NCBI GenBank assembly: GCA_031265645.1
Contig: JAISCJ010000113.1
Location: 1 to 12,138, forward strand
DNA from: Holosporales bacterium
Lineage (GTDB): Bacteria; Pseudomonadota; Alphaproteobacteria; BNTO01
Length of the DNA stretch: 12,138 nt
Reading direction: 5' to 3'
Shown here: piece after piece, positions 1-6,848 of the stretch
Layout of the letters: each line of letters starts with the position of its first letter
Position numbering within the stretch: position 1 is the first letter of the stretch
Position numbers and translations under genes: made by a program
The notes under the pieces: generated by a model
The model's database searches: none
What the model saw: the letters and a program-made list of their open reading frames with translations, nothing else
Told to the model about the DNA's origin: nothing

Positions 1-130
1 AATAGCAAAATGTTCCAACTGCAACTACAAACAGAAGCTTCCAGGTAGAGAATCCGAACACAGACTTTAGTTTGCGAAAAAGACGTTGGCGCGGAGGTTT
101 AAGCTCCTGATTGGCATAATCTCTTGACAT
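1..130 (-). CDS. Membrane-anchored protein, N-terminal part only; possibly FtsN/SPOR-like
   Basis: Partial gene running off the left edge. The visible 43 residues begin MSRDYANQELKPPRQ, a polar, basic cytoplasmic stretch with basic residues up to about residue 32, followed by a hydrophobic segment (WKLLFVVAVGTFCY) that looks like the start of a single inward-anchored transmembrane helix. An M-x-RDY opening with a basic tail and one helix is how many FtsN-type division proteins and alphaproteobacterial SPOR-domain proteins begin, but the diagnostic C-terminal domain lies outside the window, so the function is a guess. The ATG at 128-130 keeps the frame open to the edge. Another ATG at 136-138 is in a different frame that stops early. 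No good ribosome binding site precedes the chosen ATG. It is divergent from hslU; a possible -10 (TATTAT on the minus strand, 161-166) lies about 30 nt upstream, with no convincing -35. Confidence 0.55.
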   Translation of the reverse strand, partial: MSRDYANQELKPPRQRLFRKLKSVFGFSTWKLLFVVAVGTFCY

Positions 131-175
131 AGGGACATTAACGACACGAACTACACAGTCATAATAGTTAACTAG

Positions 176-349
176 AAACCCACTAGTAAAAGATTTTTTG
201 ATTCCAGAGTTGCGATAAGCGGAGTTACGAATGTGGGAATGGATGCGCTTGCACTGGCCCTCTGCGCTGCGGGAAAAAAAAATTTATGGTATCCCACTTC
301 CGTCTGTATTGCATCATCGTGCCATTTCTTTGAAACATTGCTATAGTGC
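176..349 (+). pseudogene. Possible remnant of hslV upstream of hslU (tentative)
   Basis: This is an open frame without a credible start: it is entered after TAG at 173-175 and has a GTG at 233 and an ATG at 239. It ends with TAG at 347-349, 27 nt before hslU, where the hslV stop lies in most bacteria with an hslVU operon. The translation contains AISGVTNVGMDALALAL, loosely recalling the HslV stretch AIGSGGN-ALAAARAL, and ends CIASSCHFFETLL, loosely recalling the HslV end (IAADICVYTN...ETL). An A9 run at 274-282 is a plausible frameshift site. The N-terminal catalytic Thr segment of HslV is absent, and the gap is only 246 nt whereas hslV needs about 520. The resemblance is weak and judged by eye; it could equally be noncoding sequence. 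No function is claimed. Confidence 0.2.
319..347 (+). promoter_or_regulatory. Candidate promoter of hslU
   Basis: An extended -10 (TGCTATAGT, hexamer 342-347) sits 17 nt downstream of a -35-like GTGCCA (319-324), which matches 4 of 6 consensus bases. Initiation near 354 would give a leader of about 23 nt before the hslU ATG. No alphaproteobacterial sigma32 pair (CTTG with properly spaced CTATNT) was found, so heat-shock control cannot be argued from this site. Confidence 0.35.
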
Positions 350-376
350 GCTAGGGAAGTATTTCCAGCATAAAAC

Positions 377-1678
377 ATGTTTAGCTTAACTCCATCGCAA
401 ATTGTATCTGAATTGGATAGGCACATCGTTGGGCAGTCAGAGGCGAAGAGGGCCGTGGCGATTGCTTTGCGAAATCGCTGGAGACGAATGCAACTTGATA
501 GCCCCTTGCGAGAAGAGGTTTTGCCTAAAAATATTCTCATGGTAGGTACGACCGGCGTAGGAAAAACCGAAATCGCCAGGCGTTTGGCTCGGTTGGTGAA
601 GGCGCCTTTCATTAAGGTCGAAGCGACGAAATTTACAGAAATTGGTTACGTCGGGCGCGATGTCGAGCAGATAATCCGTGACCTAGTTGAAATCGCAATA
701 AAAATGATGACACAGCAGGCTAAGGAAGGTGTCGAGGCAATGGCGAAAGAACATGCTGAATCACGCTTGCTTGATGCTTTGACGGGAGTTGGTGCCAATT
801 TTGAAACTCGGATACGCTTCAAACAAAAGTTGCAGGATGGCGAGCTAGACAACAGCATAATTGATATAAAGGTGAACGATGCGCCTATGCAAACGGTCGA
901 GGTTCCCGGAGCTCCGTCTGTTGGGATGCTTAATTTGAGCGACCTGTTCTCTCAGGCATTAGGAAAGGATAAGCAAGTCGTAAAGAAGATTTCAATTTCC
1001 GAAGCTCGGCGAATTATTATTCAAGAAGAAAGCGAAAAATTAATAGATCAGAACCGAATTGTTGCAGATGCAATTGAGGCAGTAGAGCAAAATGGAATCG
1101 TTTTCATCGACGAAATTGATAAAGTTTGTTCGTCCAGAGATAGCGTGCGCTCATCTAGCATTAGTCAGGAAGGCGTCCAAAGGGATCTGTTGCCACTCAT
1201 CGAAGGCACAAGCGTTTCAACAAAATACGGTCAAGTGCAGACGGATCACATCCTTTTCATTGCGTCTGGGGCGTTCCAGATTGTTTCGCCATCTGACCTC
1301 CTTCCTGAATTGCAAGGGCGCTTGCCGGTTCGTGTCAATTTAAAGTCGTTAACTCGAGATGACTTTGTGAAGATATTAACAGAGCCAGAAGCAAACTTAA
1401 TTTGCCAGTCTAAGGCCTTGCTTGCTGCGGAAGGAGTTTCTCTGGTTTTCCACCCTGACGCAATTGAATGCATCGCAGACATTACCGTAGAAATGAATGA
1501 CAAGGTAGAAAACATTGGTGCACGGCGGCTATACACGGTGTTGGAAAACCTGCTTGAAGATGTGAACTTTTCTGCAGATGAAAAGCGCGGAGAGACGGTT
1601 GACATTACTGCGGAGTTTGTACGAACAAAGCTAGCGAATCTCGCAGTGAATCACGACTTGCATCGTTTTATTCTTTAG
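377..1678 (+). CDS. hslU: ATP-dependent protease ATPase subunit HslU (ClpY)
   Basis: HslU is the AAA+ unfoldase that forms hexameric rings, unfolds substrates and feeds them to the HslV peptidase in the cytoplasm. The 433-residue product matches the family along its whole length: the opening IVSELDRHIVGQ (9-20), Walker A at 57-64, pore loop GYVG at 90-93, the helical I-domain around 110-240, Walker B IVFIDE at 241-246, the QGR arginine around 312-314, sensor 2 GARR at 380-383, and the conserved C-terminal tail ending RFIL, which in the family docks into HslV. Walker A reads GTTGVGKT instead of the usual GPTGVGKT. An in-frame TAA at 371-373 forces ATG 377 as the first possible start. The purine stretch AGGGAAG at 353-359 is too distant to be a normal Shine-Dalgarno. 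hslV is not intact upstream. The stop is TAG. It is convergent with fabH. Confidence 0.96.
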   Translation: MFSLTPSQIVSELDRHIVGQSEAKRAVAIALRNRWRRMQLDSPLREEVLPKNILMVGTTGVGKTEIARRLARLVKAPFIKVEATKFTEIGYVGRDVEQIIRDLVEIAIKMMTQQAKEGVEAMAKEHAESRLLDALTGVGANFETRIRFKQKLQDGELDNSIIDIKVNDAPMQTVEVPGAPSVGMLNLSDLFSQALGKDKQVVKKISISEARRIIIQEESEKLIDQNRIVADAIEAVEQNGIVFIDEIDKVCSSRDSVRSSSISQEGVQRDLLPLIEGTSVSTKYGQVQTDHILFIASGAFQIVSPSDLLPELQGRLPVRVNLKSLTRDDFVKILTEPEANLICQSKALLAAEGVSLVFHPDAIECIADITVEMNDKVENIGARRLYTVLENLLEDVNFSADEKRGETVDITAEFVRTKLANLAVNHDLHRFIL

Positions 1679-1700
1679 ATATACAAAAACTCTTCATATT

Positions 1701-1723
1701 CAGCTTTTTGGTGCGCCAAACTG
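1701..1723 (+). terminator. Weak hairpin between convergent hslU and fabH
   Basis: TTTGG (1707-1711) pairs with CCAAA (1716-1720) around a TGCG loop, and CAG (1701-1703) can pair with CTG (1721-1723) across a 3-nt bulge. It is followed by AGGTTTT rather than a long T run. It lies in the 153-nt convergent gap (1679-1831), where a terminator is expected, but the stem is short and AT-rich. I see nothing else in that gap. Confidence 0.22.
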
Positions 1724-1831
1724 AGGTTTTAAACTATATAAAAACACGACTGAAACGATAGATTTTTTGAGCGCTTTAGGCATTAACAAAATTGCGAAGA
1801 CACGGTCCCTCAAATTTTTTATTCGTCACAC

Positions 1832-2770
1832 CTACCAACGCAAAACTGCCGTTCCCCAGGTGAATCCAGCCCCCATCGAAGATAAAACAACTAAGTCTCC
1901 ACGCTTAATGTTGGTTAGGGAAAGCGAAATCGGAATAGTTGCAGCGGAAGTGTTCGCAAAGGAGTCGATCGTAATAACAGCCTTTTCTGAAGGTAATCCA
2001 AGATGGGCCGCAACAGAGTCTATTATCCGCTTGTTGGCTTGGTGTGCTACAAACCAATCTATATCAGATACATTCAGATTGTTCTGGGTCAAAGCAGATC
2101 GGACTGAAGATTCCATGCAATCAATGGCCATAGAGTAAACGGCGCGTCCGTTCATCATCACTTTTCCACGCGCGAACGTTGGGTCAGAGTTGTCAGAATA
2201 CAACATGTTGTAACCGCGACCATCGGAGTAAAGATTGGTAGCTAAAATTCCGGGAGAAGTAGATCGCCGTAATAACACCGCACCAGCCCCGTCGCCGAAC
2301 AAGACACACGTGGACCGGTCATTCCAATCAACCATGCGTGACATAATTTCTGAGCCAATGACGAGGACTTCAGAGGCATCTCCCGTTTTTATAAATTTAT
2401 CCGCGATAGCCAATGCATACACAAACCCAGAGCAAACCGCCTGCACGTCAAAAGCAAAGGCACAAGTTGCGCCAAGGTTGGATTGAATTTGCGTCGCCGT
2501 TGCCGGCATAAAGTGGTCTGGAGAGGTTGTCGCAAGAATGATCATGTCAACATTGGAAGCATCTCCCGACGGCAATGCACGCCTAGCCGCCTCCGTACCC
2601 AAAGACGCAACCGAATCGCCTGGACCGGCAATGTGCCTTGCGCAGATGCCCGTTCTAGTGCGAATCCATTCATCGTTTGTATCTAAAGTATTAGATAATT
2701 CATCATTTGTTATAACCCGTTGAGGTACAAACATGCCGCAACTAGCAATTGAACTGTAGAATTGAGCCAC
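1832..2770 (-). CDS. fabH: Beta-ketoacyl-ACP synthase III (FabH)
   Basis: FabH condenses acetyl-CoA with malonyl-ACP to start type II fatty-acid synthesis in the cytosol. The 312-residue product shows the thiolase fold and the complete Cys-His-Asn catalytic triad: Cys113 in QAVCSG, His243 in VAHQANKRI, Asn273 in FANTSAA. It also has the DEWI-RTGI motif (33-42) and the GDGAGAV turn (159-165). The asparagine motif is FANTSAA rather than the common GNTSAA form. The frame is open to a GTG at 2815, but the GTG at 2768-2770 is preferred: GGAG lies 5 nt upstream (2776-2779) and the protein then begins where FabH proteins normally do (MAQFYSSIASCG). It follows plsX by 89 nt in the same direction, the usual pairing. 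In many alphaproteobacteria ihfA follows; here a convergent hslU follows. The stop is TAG. Confidence 0.95.
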   Translation of the reverse strand: MAQFYSSIASCGMFVPQRVITNDELSNTLDTNDEWIRTRTGICARHIAGPGDSVASLGTEAARRALPSGDASNVDMIILATTSPDHFMPATATQIQSNLGATCAFAFDVQAVCSGFVYALAIADKFIKTGDASEVLVIGSEIMSRMVDWNDRSTCVLFGDGAGAVLLRRSTSPGILATNLYSDGRGYNMLYSDNSDPTFARGKVMMNGRAVYSMAIDCMESSVRSALTQNNLNVSDIDWFVAHQANKRIIDSVAAHLGLPSEKAVITIDSFANTSAATIPISLSLTNIKRGDLVVLSSMGAGFTWGTAVLRW

Positions 2771-2859
2771 AAATTCTCCGGAGTAAAACAGACTTAAACC
2801 TCTATAACATACCACTTCGCACTAAGTAGAGGATTTAAGAAAACATGACTTGCGTAAGG

Positions 2860-3978
2860 CTACTGAATTTTGGACACAAGTTGCAGTCTTTTTTCGATGT
2901 CATCTGAAAAATTTGATTGAACCATGTTTATTGCAACACAGACAGCCTTAGCGAAACCAAAGGGATCCGCTCCTCCGTGGCTTTTTACTGCGATTTTCTT
3001 TAAACCAAGAAAGACTGCTCCATTGTACAAACGAGGATCAATGGTCTTCTTTACGTTTTTAAGAATTGGGCGCATCAGCAACGCAATAAACTTATTCCAA
3101 AGGGACTCTGTTGCTGACTTTTTGATTAGTTCGAAAAAAAACAGTGCAGCCCCTTCTATAGACTTCAAAGCAATGTTTCCTGAAAAGCCATCCGTCACAA
3201 TCACGTCGGTAACGCCTCTGAATATGTCAGTTCCTTCGACGAAGCCATGAAACGAAAATCGATCAAGATCGGGATCTTCTTGGGTTTTTTTGTCGATCAA
3301 ATGCAATTTTTGACCCGTTTGCTGAACAACAGCGTGCCCCTTCATCTCTTCAGTTCCCACGTTCAACAGGCCCACAGTTGGCGAGCTTTTGTTAAACAGC
3401 GCCTTTGCTAAAACTTCTCCCATTAAGGCGAATTGAATCAACCTTTCGGATGAGCATTCTAAATTGGCACCCAAATCAAGAACAACACTCATCCCGTTTT
3501 TGTTTGGCATCATGCCCGGAATCGCAGGGCGATCAATTCCTGGCAAAGTCCCAAGAATGACCTTAGCAAGAGTAACATACGCTCCTGTGTTAGCCGCGGA
3601 CACAACCGCATGGGCAGTTCCATCAGCAACAGCAGCAATGGCTAGCCCTAAATTTGAATCATCCTTGTGACGAAGCGCATCGATGGGATTCATCTCATTC
3701 GTTACGATTACGCTCGTATGATTTATCAAGGAAATCGCTGATAATTTCGGATACTTTGCAAGCTCAGTCTCGATCTGCGGCTTATCTCCAAAGAATAAAA
3801 AGCGCACACCATGTAGCCGATTATTCGAGAGTTGCGACATCGCAATGTGGACGCCCTCAACAACGACCAACGGCCCAAAATCCCCCCCCATCGCGTCAAT
3901 CGCAATCGAACGAAAGCCCTCACAAGCATCAATTGCCTGCCAAGCATCGTCGATTGGTGAATGGCGTAGAGCCGGCAT
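2860..3978 (-). CDS. plsX: Phosphate acyltransferase PlsX
   Basis: PlsX converts acyl-ACP to acyl-phosphate, which PlsY uses to acylate glycerol-3-phosphate, the first step of phospholipid synthesis; it is a peripheral membrane enzyme. Family signatures seen are AIDAMGGDFGP (26-36), MNPIDALRHKDDSN, VSAANTGAYV, LDLGAN, TDGFSGNIALKS and the C-terminal SHGGADPFGF. The protein is 372 residues. Most PlsX start a few residues before DAMGGD, so this one carries about 22 extra N-terminal residues with no internal ATG, GTG or TTG to remove them. The ATG at 3978 has a G6 run (minus strand, 3987-3992) 8 nt upstream as ribosome binding site. A perfect TATAAT (minus strand, 3994-3999) lies just above that, but it has no clear -35 and would leave a leader of only about 9 nt. 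It is followed by fabH and preceded by rpmF. The stop is TAG. Confidence 0.95.
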   Translation of the reverse strand: MPALRHSPIDDAWQAIDACEGFRSIAIDAMGGDFGPLVVVEGVHIAMSQLSNNRLHGVRFLFFGDKPQIETELAKYPKLSAISLINHTSVIVTNEMNPIDALRHKDDSNLGLAIAAVADGTAHAVVSAANTGAYVTLAKVILGTLPGIDRPAIPGMMPNKNGMSVVLDLGANLECSSERLIQFALMGEVLAKALFNKSSPTVGLLNVGTEEMKGHAVVQQTGQKLHLIDKKTQEDPDLDRFSFHGFVEGTDIFRGVTDVIVTDGFSGNIALKSIEGAALFFFELIKKSATESLWNKFIALLMRPILKNVKKTIDPRLYNGAVFLGLKKIAVKSHGGADPFGFAKAVCVAINMVQSNFSDDIEKRLQLVSKIQ

Positions 3979-4020
3979 AAAACACGCCCCCCGATTATAA
4001 GAGAAGAACCATCTTTGCGA

Positions 4021-4224
4021 TTAATCCTCAGAAAACTCTTCCGATTTTTCTTTTTTTACAACGATCTGTTGGTTCTTGTACCATCCACACGACGGACAAA
4101 CATGGTGAGGAAGACGCGGCGCACCACAATTCGCACATCCAACAGAAGTAACCCGAGTAAGGGCATCGTGAGATCGCCGCATATCTCGCCTAGACTTTGA
4201 AGTTTTCTTTTTAGGAACAGCCAT
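4021..4224 (-). CDS. rpmF: 50S ribosomal protein L32
   Basis: Small basic ribosomal protein of the large subunit, 67 residues. It opens MAVPKKKTSKSRRDMRRSH, the standard L32 N-terminus, and carries a four-cysteine zinc-ribbon-like motif, CANC followed by CPSC (about residues 29-46), with the alphaproteobacterial PHHVCPSCGWY form. The tail is acidic and lysine-rich. The reading frame is open further upstream, but that part crosses the tRNA-Glu gene and is not coding. The ATG at 4222-4224 has a GGTGAG-type ribosome binding site just before it. rpmF-plsX-fabH is a widely conserved cluster linking ribosome and lipid synthesis. The stop is TAA, 42 nt before plsX. Confidence 0.95.
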   Translation of the reverse strand: MAVPKKKTSKSRRDMRRSHDALTRVTSVGCANCGAPRLPHHVCPSCGWYKNQQIVVKKEKSEEFSED

Positions 4225-4256
4225 ACTCACCACACTCGAAAATAACACTACGTAAC

Positions 4257-4331
4257 TGGCGTTCCCAACGGGACTTGAACCCGTGTTGCCGCCTTGAAAG
4301 GGCGATGTCCTAACCGCTAGACGATGGGAAC
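4257..4331 (-). tRNA. tRNA-Glu(UUC)
   Basis: A complete 75-nt cloverleaf on the minus strand: 7-bp acceptor stem GTTCCCA/TGGGAAC, D arm with GGTTAGG, anticodon stem CGCC/GGCG around the 7-nt loop CTTTCAA with anticodon TTC, T arm with GTTCAAG, discriminator G, and an encoded CCA end (4257-4259). It decodes GAA/GAG. It lies 32 nt upstream of rpmF in the same direction and probably heads that transcript. gltX, which charges this tRNA, is about 1 kb away. Confidence 0.97.
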
Positions 4332-4355
4332 ACATAAGACGTACGCTTAACTGGA

Positions 4356-4384
4356 ATTCTACTAAGGTTCTCAGAGAAAAACAA
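4356..4384 (-). promoter_or_regulatory. Sigma70-type promoter of the tRNA-Glu/rpmF/plsX/fabH unit
   Basis: On the minus strand, TTGTTT (4379-4384) and TAGAAT (4356-4361) are separated by exactly 17 nt. The -10 ends 24 nt before the first base of tRNA-Glu, a normal distance for a tRNA promoter with a short 5' leader. The rest of the 157-nt gap (4332-4488) shows no gene and no convincing terminator for the upstream membrane-protein gene. Confidence 0.6.
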
Positions 4385-4488
4385 GTGCGTGTGAAAATGT
4401 TGTTATAACCAATAGCAGTTGCTTCGTCGCTTCGATGCTCCTGCCACCAACTCTTTTTACGATTAGGTAGAATCCGCCATAGTTGTGT

Positions 4489-5334
4489 TTAATTCCTCAA
4501 CACACGTTCTAGAATTCCAAAAAGTAAAATTCCCCCTGCAGTCGGAGCAATTGCATAGCGAAAAACGCGTCGACATTGATTAATCCGTAATGAAGGAATG
4601 TCTGCGAATACGAAAAACGAAAAGATTGCAATTATTAATATTTTAATTATGAATCGACCATACTTTAATATACTTGTTTGAAATATATTTTCATCTATCG
4701 TAACAATTGAAAGAAAAAGAGCGATAGAAAACATTATATTTAACATTTTCAGAAGTGGAGAACTTGGCATGGCGCTTGCCTCATTAAGCGTTATTGGAGC
4801 GCGAAATGGACCAATGTTATTGTGAATGACTGCTGCTAGTAGTGCGACAATAGCAACAATCCCTCGTAGAAAAAAGTTTGAATTTGTGCCAAGTGAAGCA
4901 ATTATAAAAAGGACAGGTATATATATACACTGACTAATTAAATGGGTTAACGTTTGGTATTTCACTAATGTGAATGATATTTTTTCAGAACTTGCTAAAT
5001 ACTCTGCTATTCGCGACAAAAAATCGGCTTGAAATATAAATAAAATCACTAAAGCGCGCCATTGAGAAGTCACAGGAATTAACATCCATGGCAACGTAAT
5101 AACTATAAAACGCAAAGCGTAGAAACCGAATGAATAGCCGGTCGGGGCATAGTGTTCTTTCACGAAGCCAGCAGATTGACGTAGCGCAACCATAATTTGC
5201 AACAATGATTTGAGAAAACTCCTTGACGGTTTAAGTTGTCCTAAATATTCATTAATAATTCGTTCGACGACAACTAATGCGAGTGCCCCACAAATTAACA
5301 TGAAAAAATTAAACAAACAGAAATGTAATCCCAC
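4489..5334 (-). CDS. Multi-pass membrane protein, highly diverged relative of complex I subunit NuoH
   Basis: 281 residues with about eight hydrophobic helices (roughly 8-24, 68-88, 92-106, 130-148, 154-171, 194-213, 226-246, 260-277). I know no named family from overall sequence, but short blocks fall in NuoH order: ER (24-25) then LLQ (44-46) and KE (59-60), as in the first cytoplasmic loop of NuoH; a segment at 94-149 with parallel hydrophobic pattern; RAPITLNEA (178-186) like the NuoH RPPFDL-EAE loop; and IPSLRINQCRRVFR (246-259) like P-R-R-DQ-MR-GWK near the C-terminus. The conserved TEYS region and several acidic quinone-site or proton-path residues are not visible, and it is shorter than the usual 320-350. 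It may be a paralog that lost redox function. GTG 5334 is the first start, with ATG 5301 as alternative; neither has a good ribosome binding site. The gene is visibly more AT-rich than its neighbours. It stands alone between gltX and tRNA-Glu. The stop is TAA. Confidence 0.6.
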   Translation of the reverse strand: MGLHFCLFNFFMLICGALALVVVERIINEYLGQLKPSRSFLKSLLQIMVALRQSAGFVKEHYAPTGYSFGFYALRFIVITLPWMLIPVTSQWRALVILFIFQADFLSRIAEYLASSEKISFTLVKYQTLTHLISQCIYIPVLFIIASLGTNSNFFLRGIVAIVALLAAVIHNNIGPFRAPITLNEASAMPSSPLLKMLNIMFSIALFLSIVTIDENIFQTSILKYGRFIIKILIIAIFSFFVFADIPSLRINQCRRVFRYAIAPTAGGILLFGILERVLRN

Positions 5335-5403
5335 ACAAGCTTAGCAACCGTACTTGATTAGAAAATGTAGCACAAATGCTTGTTTCCCGCATGCAACCTC
5401 TGG

Positions 5404-6795
5404 CTACGCCGTAAGCCGCTCCAAAATTGTATCCAGGTCGATCAACGGAAGCAGCCGCTTCATCTCTGGGCCGTTTGCACGTCCTGTAAGGCGCATTCGA
5501 ATTGGATGAACTAAATCGAACCCCTTCCGTCCGCTGGTTTGCCGTAAAAAATCAAACCAAAAATCCCACATATTTCCGCCTAAGTGCACATGAGCAGAGG
5601 TTTCGCCTAAGCGCATCACAATATCAGCCTGCTCAATCAGCCATGTAGCGGACCCACGTACGAACTCGACGTCTTCGTCCGAAAGATCTGGAAGTTCAAT
5701 TTTTCCATGCAAAACGGATTTCCAATATTCGACATCTTCTACCCGATCCAACGATTCGCGTACAAGATTCCATTCATTTTCTAATATTCGAGCATCCTGG
5801 CCACGGCGCACTAGCTCATCAAACGGCATGGTGTGCAAGATCTTGTGTTGAATTCCGAGTAGCGCTTTATCGTCAATCCGAGCTCCCCCGCGCACATGAT
5901 CGAGATCAAAATGCGCAGCAAGATCGCGAAGATTGTCTGTTATATACAGAGGGCTAGATGACCCCATACTAGCTAAGAAACAGTTTAAAGCCATTGGCTC
6001 AATTCCTTCTGAACGCAAGTGTTTTAGGCAATAGCTGTTTAAACGCTTGGATAAAGGCTGCCCATCTTGATCTAATAGCAATGCTAAGTGCGCAAAAATG
6101 GGCAGAGGCATGTCTAAATCAAGACATTTGTGAAGTGCTTGAAACAATTGAACCTGAATTGCCGTGTTGGTCACGTGATCCTCTCCACGAATGATATGCG
6201 TTATGCCGAAATCAATGTCATCAATAACAGAAGAGATCGTATACAAAAACGTACCATCTTCTTTTATTAATACGGGATCACTTAGGCTTAAAGAGGGATT
6301 AAAGGACAAATGGCCCTTTATCATATCGTCAAATGCTGTTTCCTCGTCTCTTAGCTTAAATCGCCAATGGGGCGAGCGCCCTTCCCTCTCCCACGTTGCA
6401 ATGTCTTCTGATTTGCACGTCAGCGCGGCACGATCGTATATCGGCGGCTGCTTTTTCGCAAGCTGAATACGCCGTTTCTGTTCTAATTCTTCAAACGTTT
6501 CGTAGCACGGGTACAAATAGCCGGCATCTATTAACTTTTGCTTGCATTCGGTATAACGAGCCGCTCGATCAGACTGTCTAGCAAAAACATCATAATCCAT
6601 ACCCAGCCATGATAAATCCTGGGATAGGCCGTCTATGTACTCTTGCTTAGAACGTTCCTTATCCGTATCGTCAAGTCGAAGCATAAACTGCCCGCCGACT
6701 TTCCGAGCAAACAGCCAATTCAACAATGCGATTCTCGCGTTGCCTAAGTGGATATGCCCCGTCGGACTCGGCGCAAATCTAACGACAATCTGCAT
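5404..6795 (-). CDS. gltX: Glutamyl-tRNA synthetase (GltX)
   Basis: Class I aminoacyl-tRNA synthetase that charges tRNA-Glu, and possibly tRNA-Gln in organisms that use the amidotransferase route. The product is 463 residues. It has the HIGH-type signature as HLGN (16-19) within FAPSPTGHIHLGNAR, the LRLDDTD block (39-45), the IRGEDHVTN block (202-210), and the KMSKS-type loop as PLSKR (247-251), where most relatives have KLSKR. The segment LRSEGIEPMAL and the C-terminal anticodon-binding domain fit the alphaproteobacterial form. The frame is open to a GTG at 6813, but ATG 6795 is preferred: GGGA lies 6 nt upstream and the protein then starts MQIVVRFAPSPTG as usual. It follows rplQ by 53 nt in the same direction, so read-through from the ribosomal operon is possible. 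The stop is TAG. Confidence 0.95.
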   Translation of the reverse strand: MQIVVRFAPSPTGHIHLGNARIALLNWLFARKVGGQFMLRLDDTDKERSKQEYIDGLSQDLSWLGMDYDVFARQSDRAARYTECKQKLIDAGYLYPCYETFEELEQKRRIQLAKKQPPIYDRAALTCKSEDIATWEREGRSPHWRFKLRDEETAFDDMIKGHLSFNPSLSLSDPVLIKEDGTFLYTISSVIDDIDFGITHIIRGEDHVTNTAIQVQLFQALHKCLDLDMPLPIFAHLALLLDQDGQPLSKRLNSYCLKHLRSEGIEPMALNCFLASMGSSSPLYITDNLRDLAAHFDLDHVRGGARIDDKALLGIQHKILHTMPFDELVRRGQDARILENEWNLVRESLDRVEDVEYWKSVLHGKIELPDLSDEDVEFVRGSATWLIEQADIVMRLGETSAHVHLGGNMWDFWFDFLRQTSGRKGFDLVHPIRMRLTGRANGPEMKRLLPLIDLDTILERLTA

Positions 6796-6848
6796 AAAAC
6801 ATCCCGGCAACACTAAAAAGATGAAACCTCTCCAATTGGGGATGCCCC

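Noticed and set aside
124..129. Perfect TTGACA on the plus strand as a -35 for hslU
   Set aside because: No -10-like hexamer lies 15-19 nt downstream, and it overlaps the start codon region of the divergent gene.
172..612. 146-codon minus-strand frame opposite the start of hslU
   Set aside because: More than half is antisense to conserved hslU codons and the product has no recognisable features; taken as a shadow.
1767..2138. Plus-strand frame of 123 codons over the fabH 3' end
   Set aside because: It lies mostly antisense to the catalytic Asn and His regions of fabH; a shadow.
4225..4335. Upstream in-frame extension of the rpmF reading frame
   Set aside because: It reads straight through the complete tRNA-Glu gene, and the L32 N-terminus with its ribosome binding site begins at 4224.
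4425..4440. Short repeat (GAAGCGACGAAGC on the minus strand) as a repeat element or terminator
   Set aside because: It occurs only once in the visible sequence, forms no good stem and has no T run.
4489..5334. Assignment of the membrane protein to the hydrogenase-type HyfC/EchB branch
   Set aside because: The hydrogenase-type IPVDNP-HLELT loop is absent; RAPITLNEA is closer to the NuoH loop.
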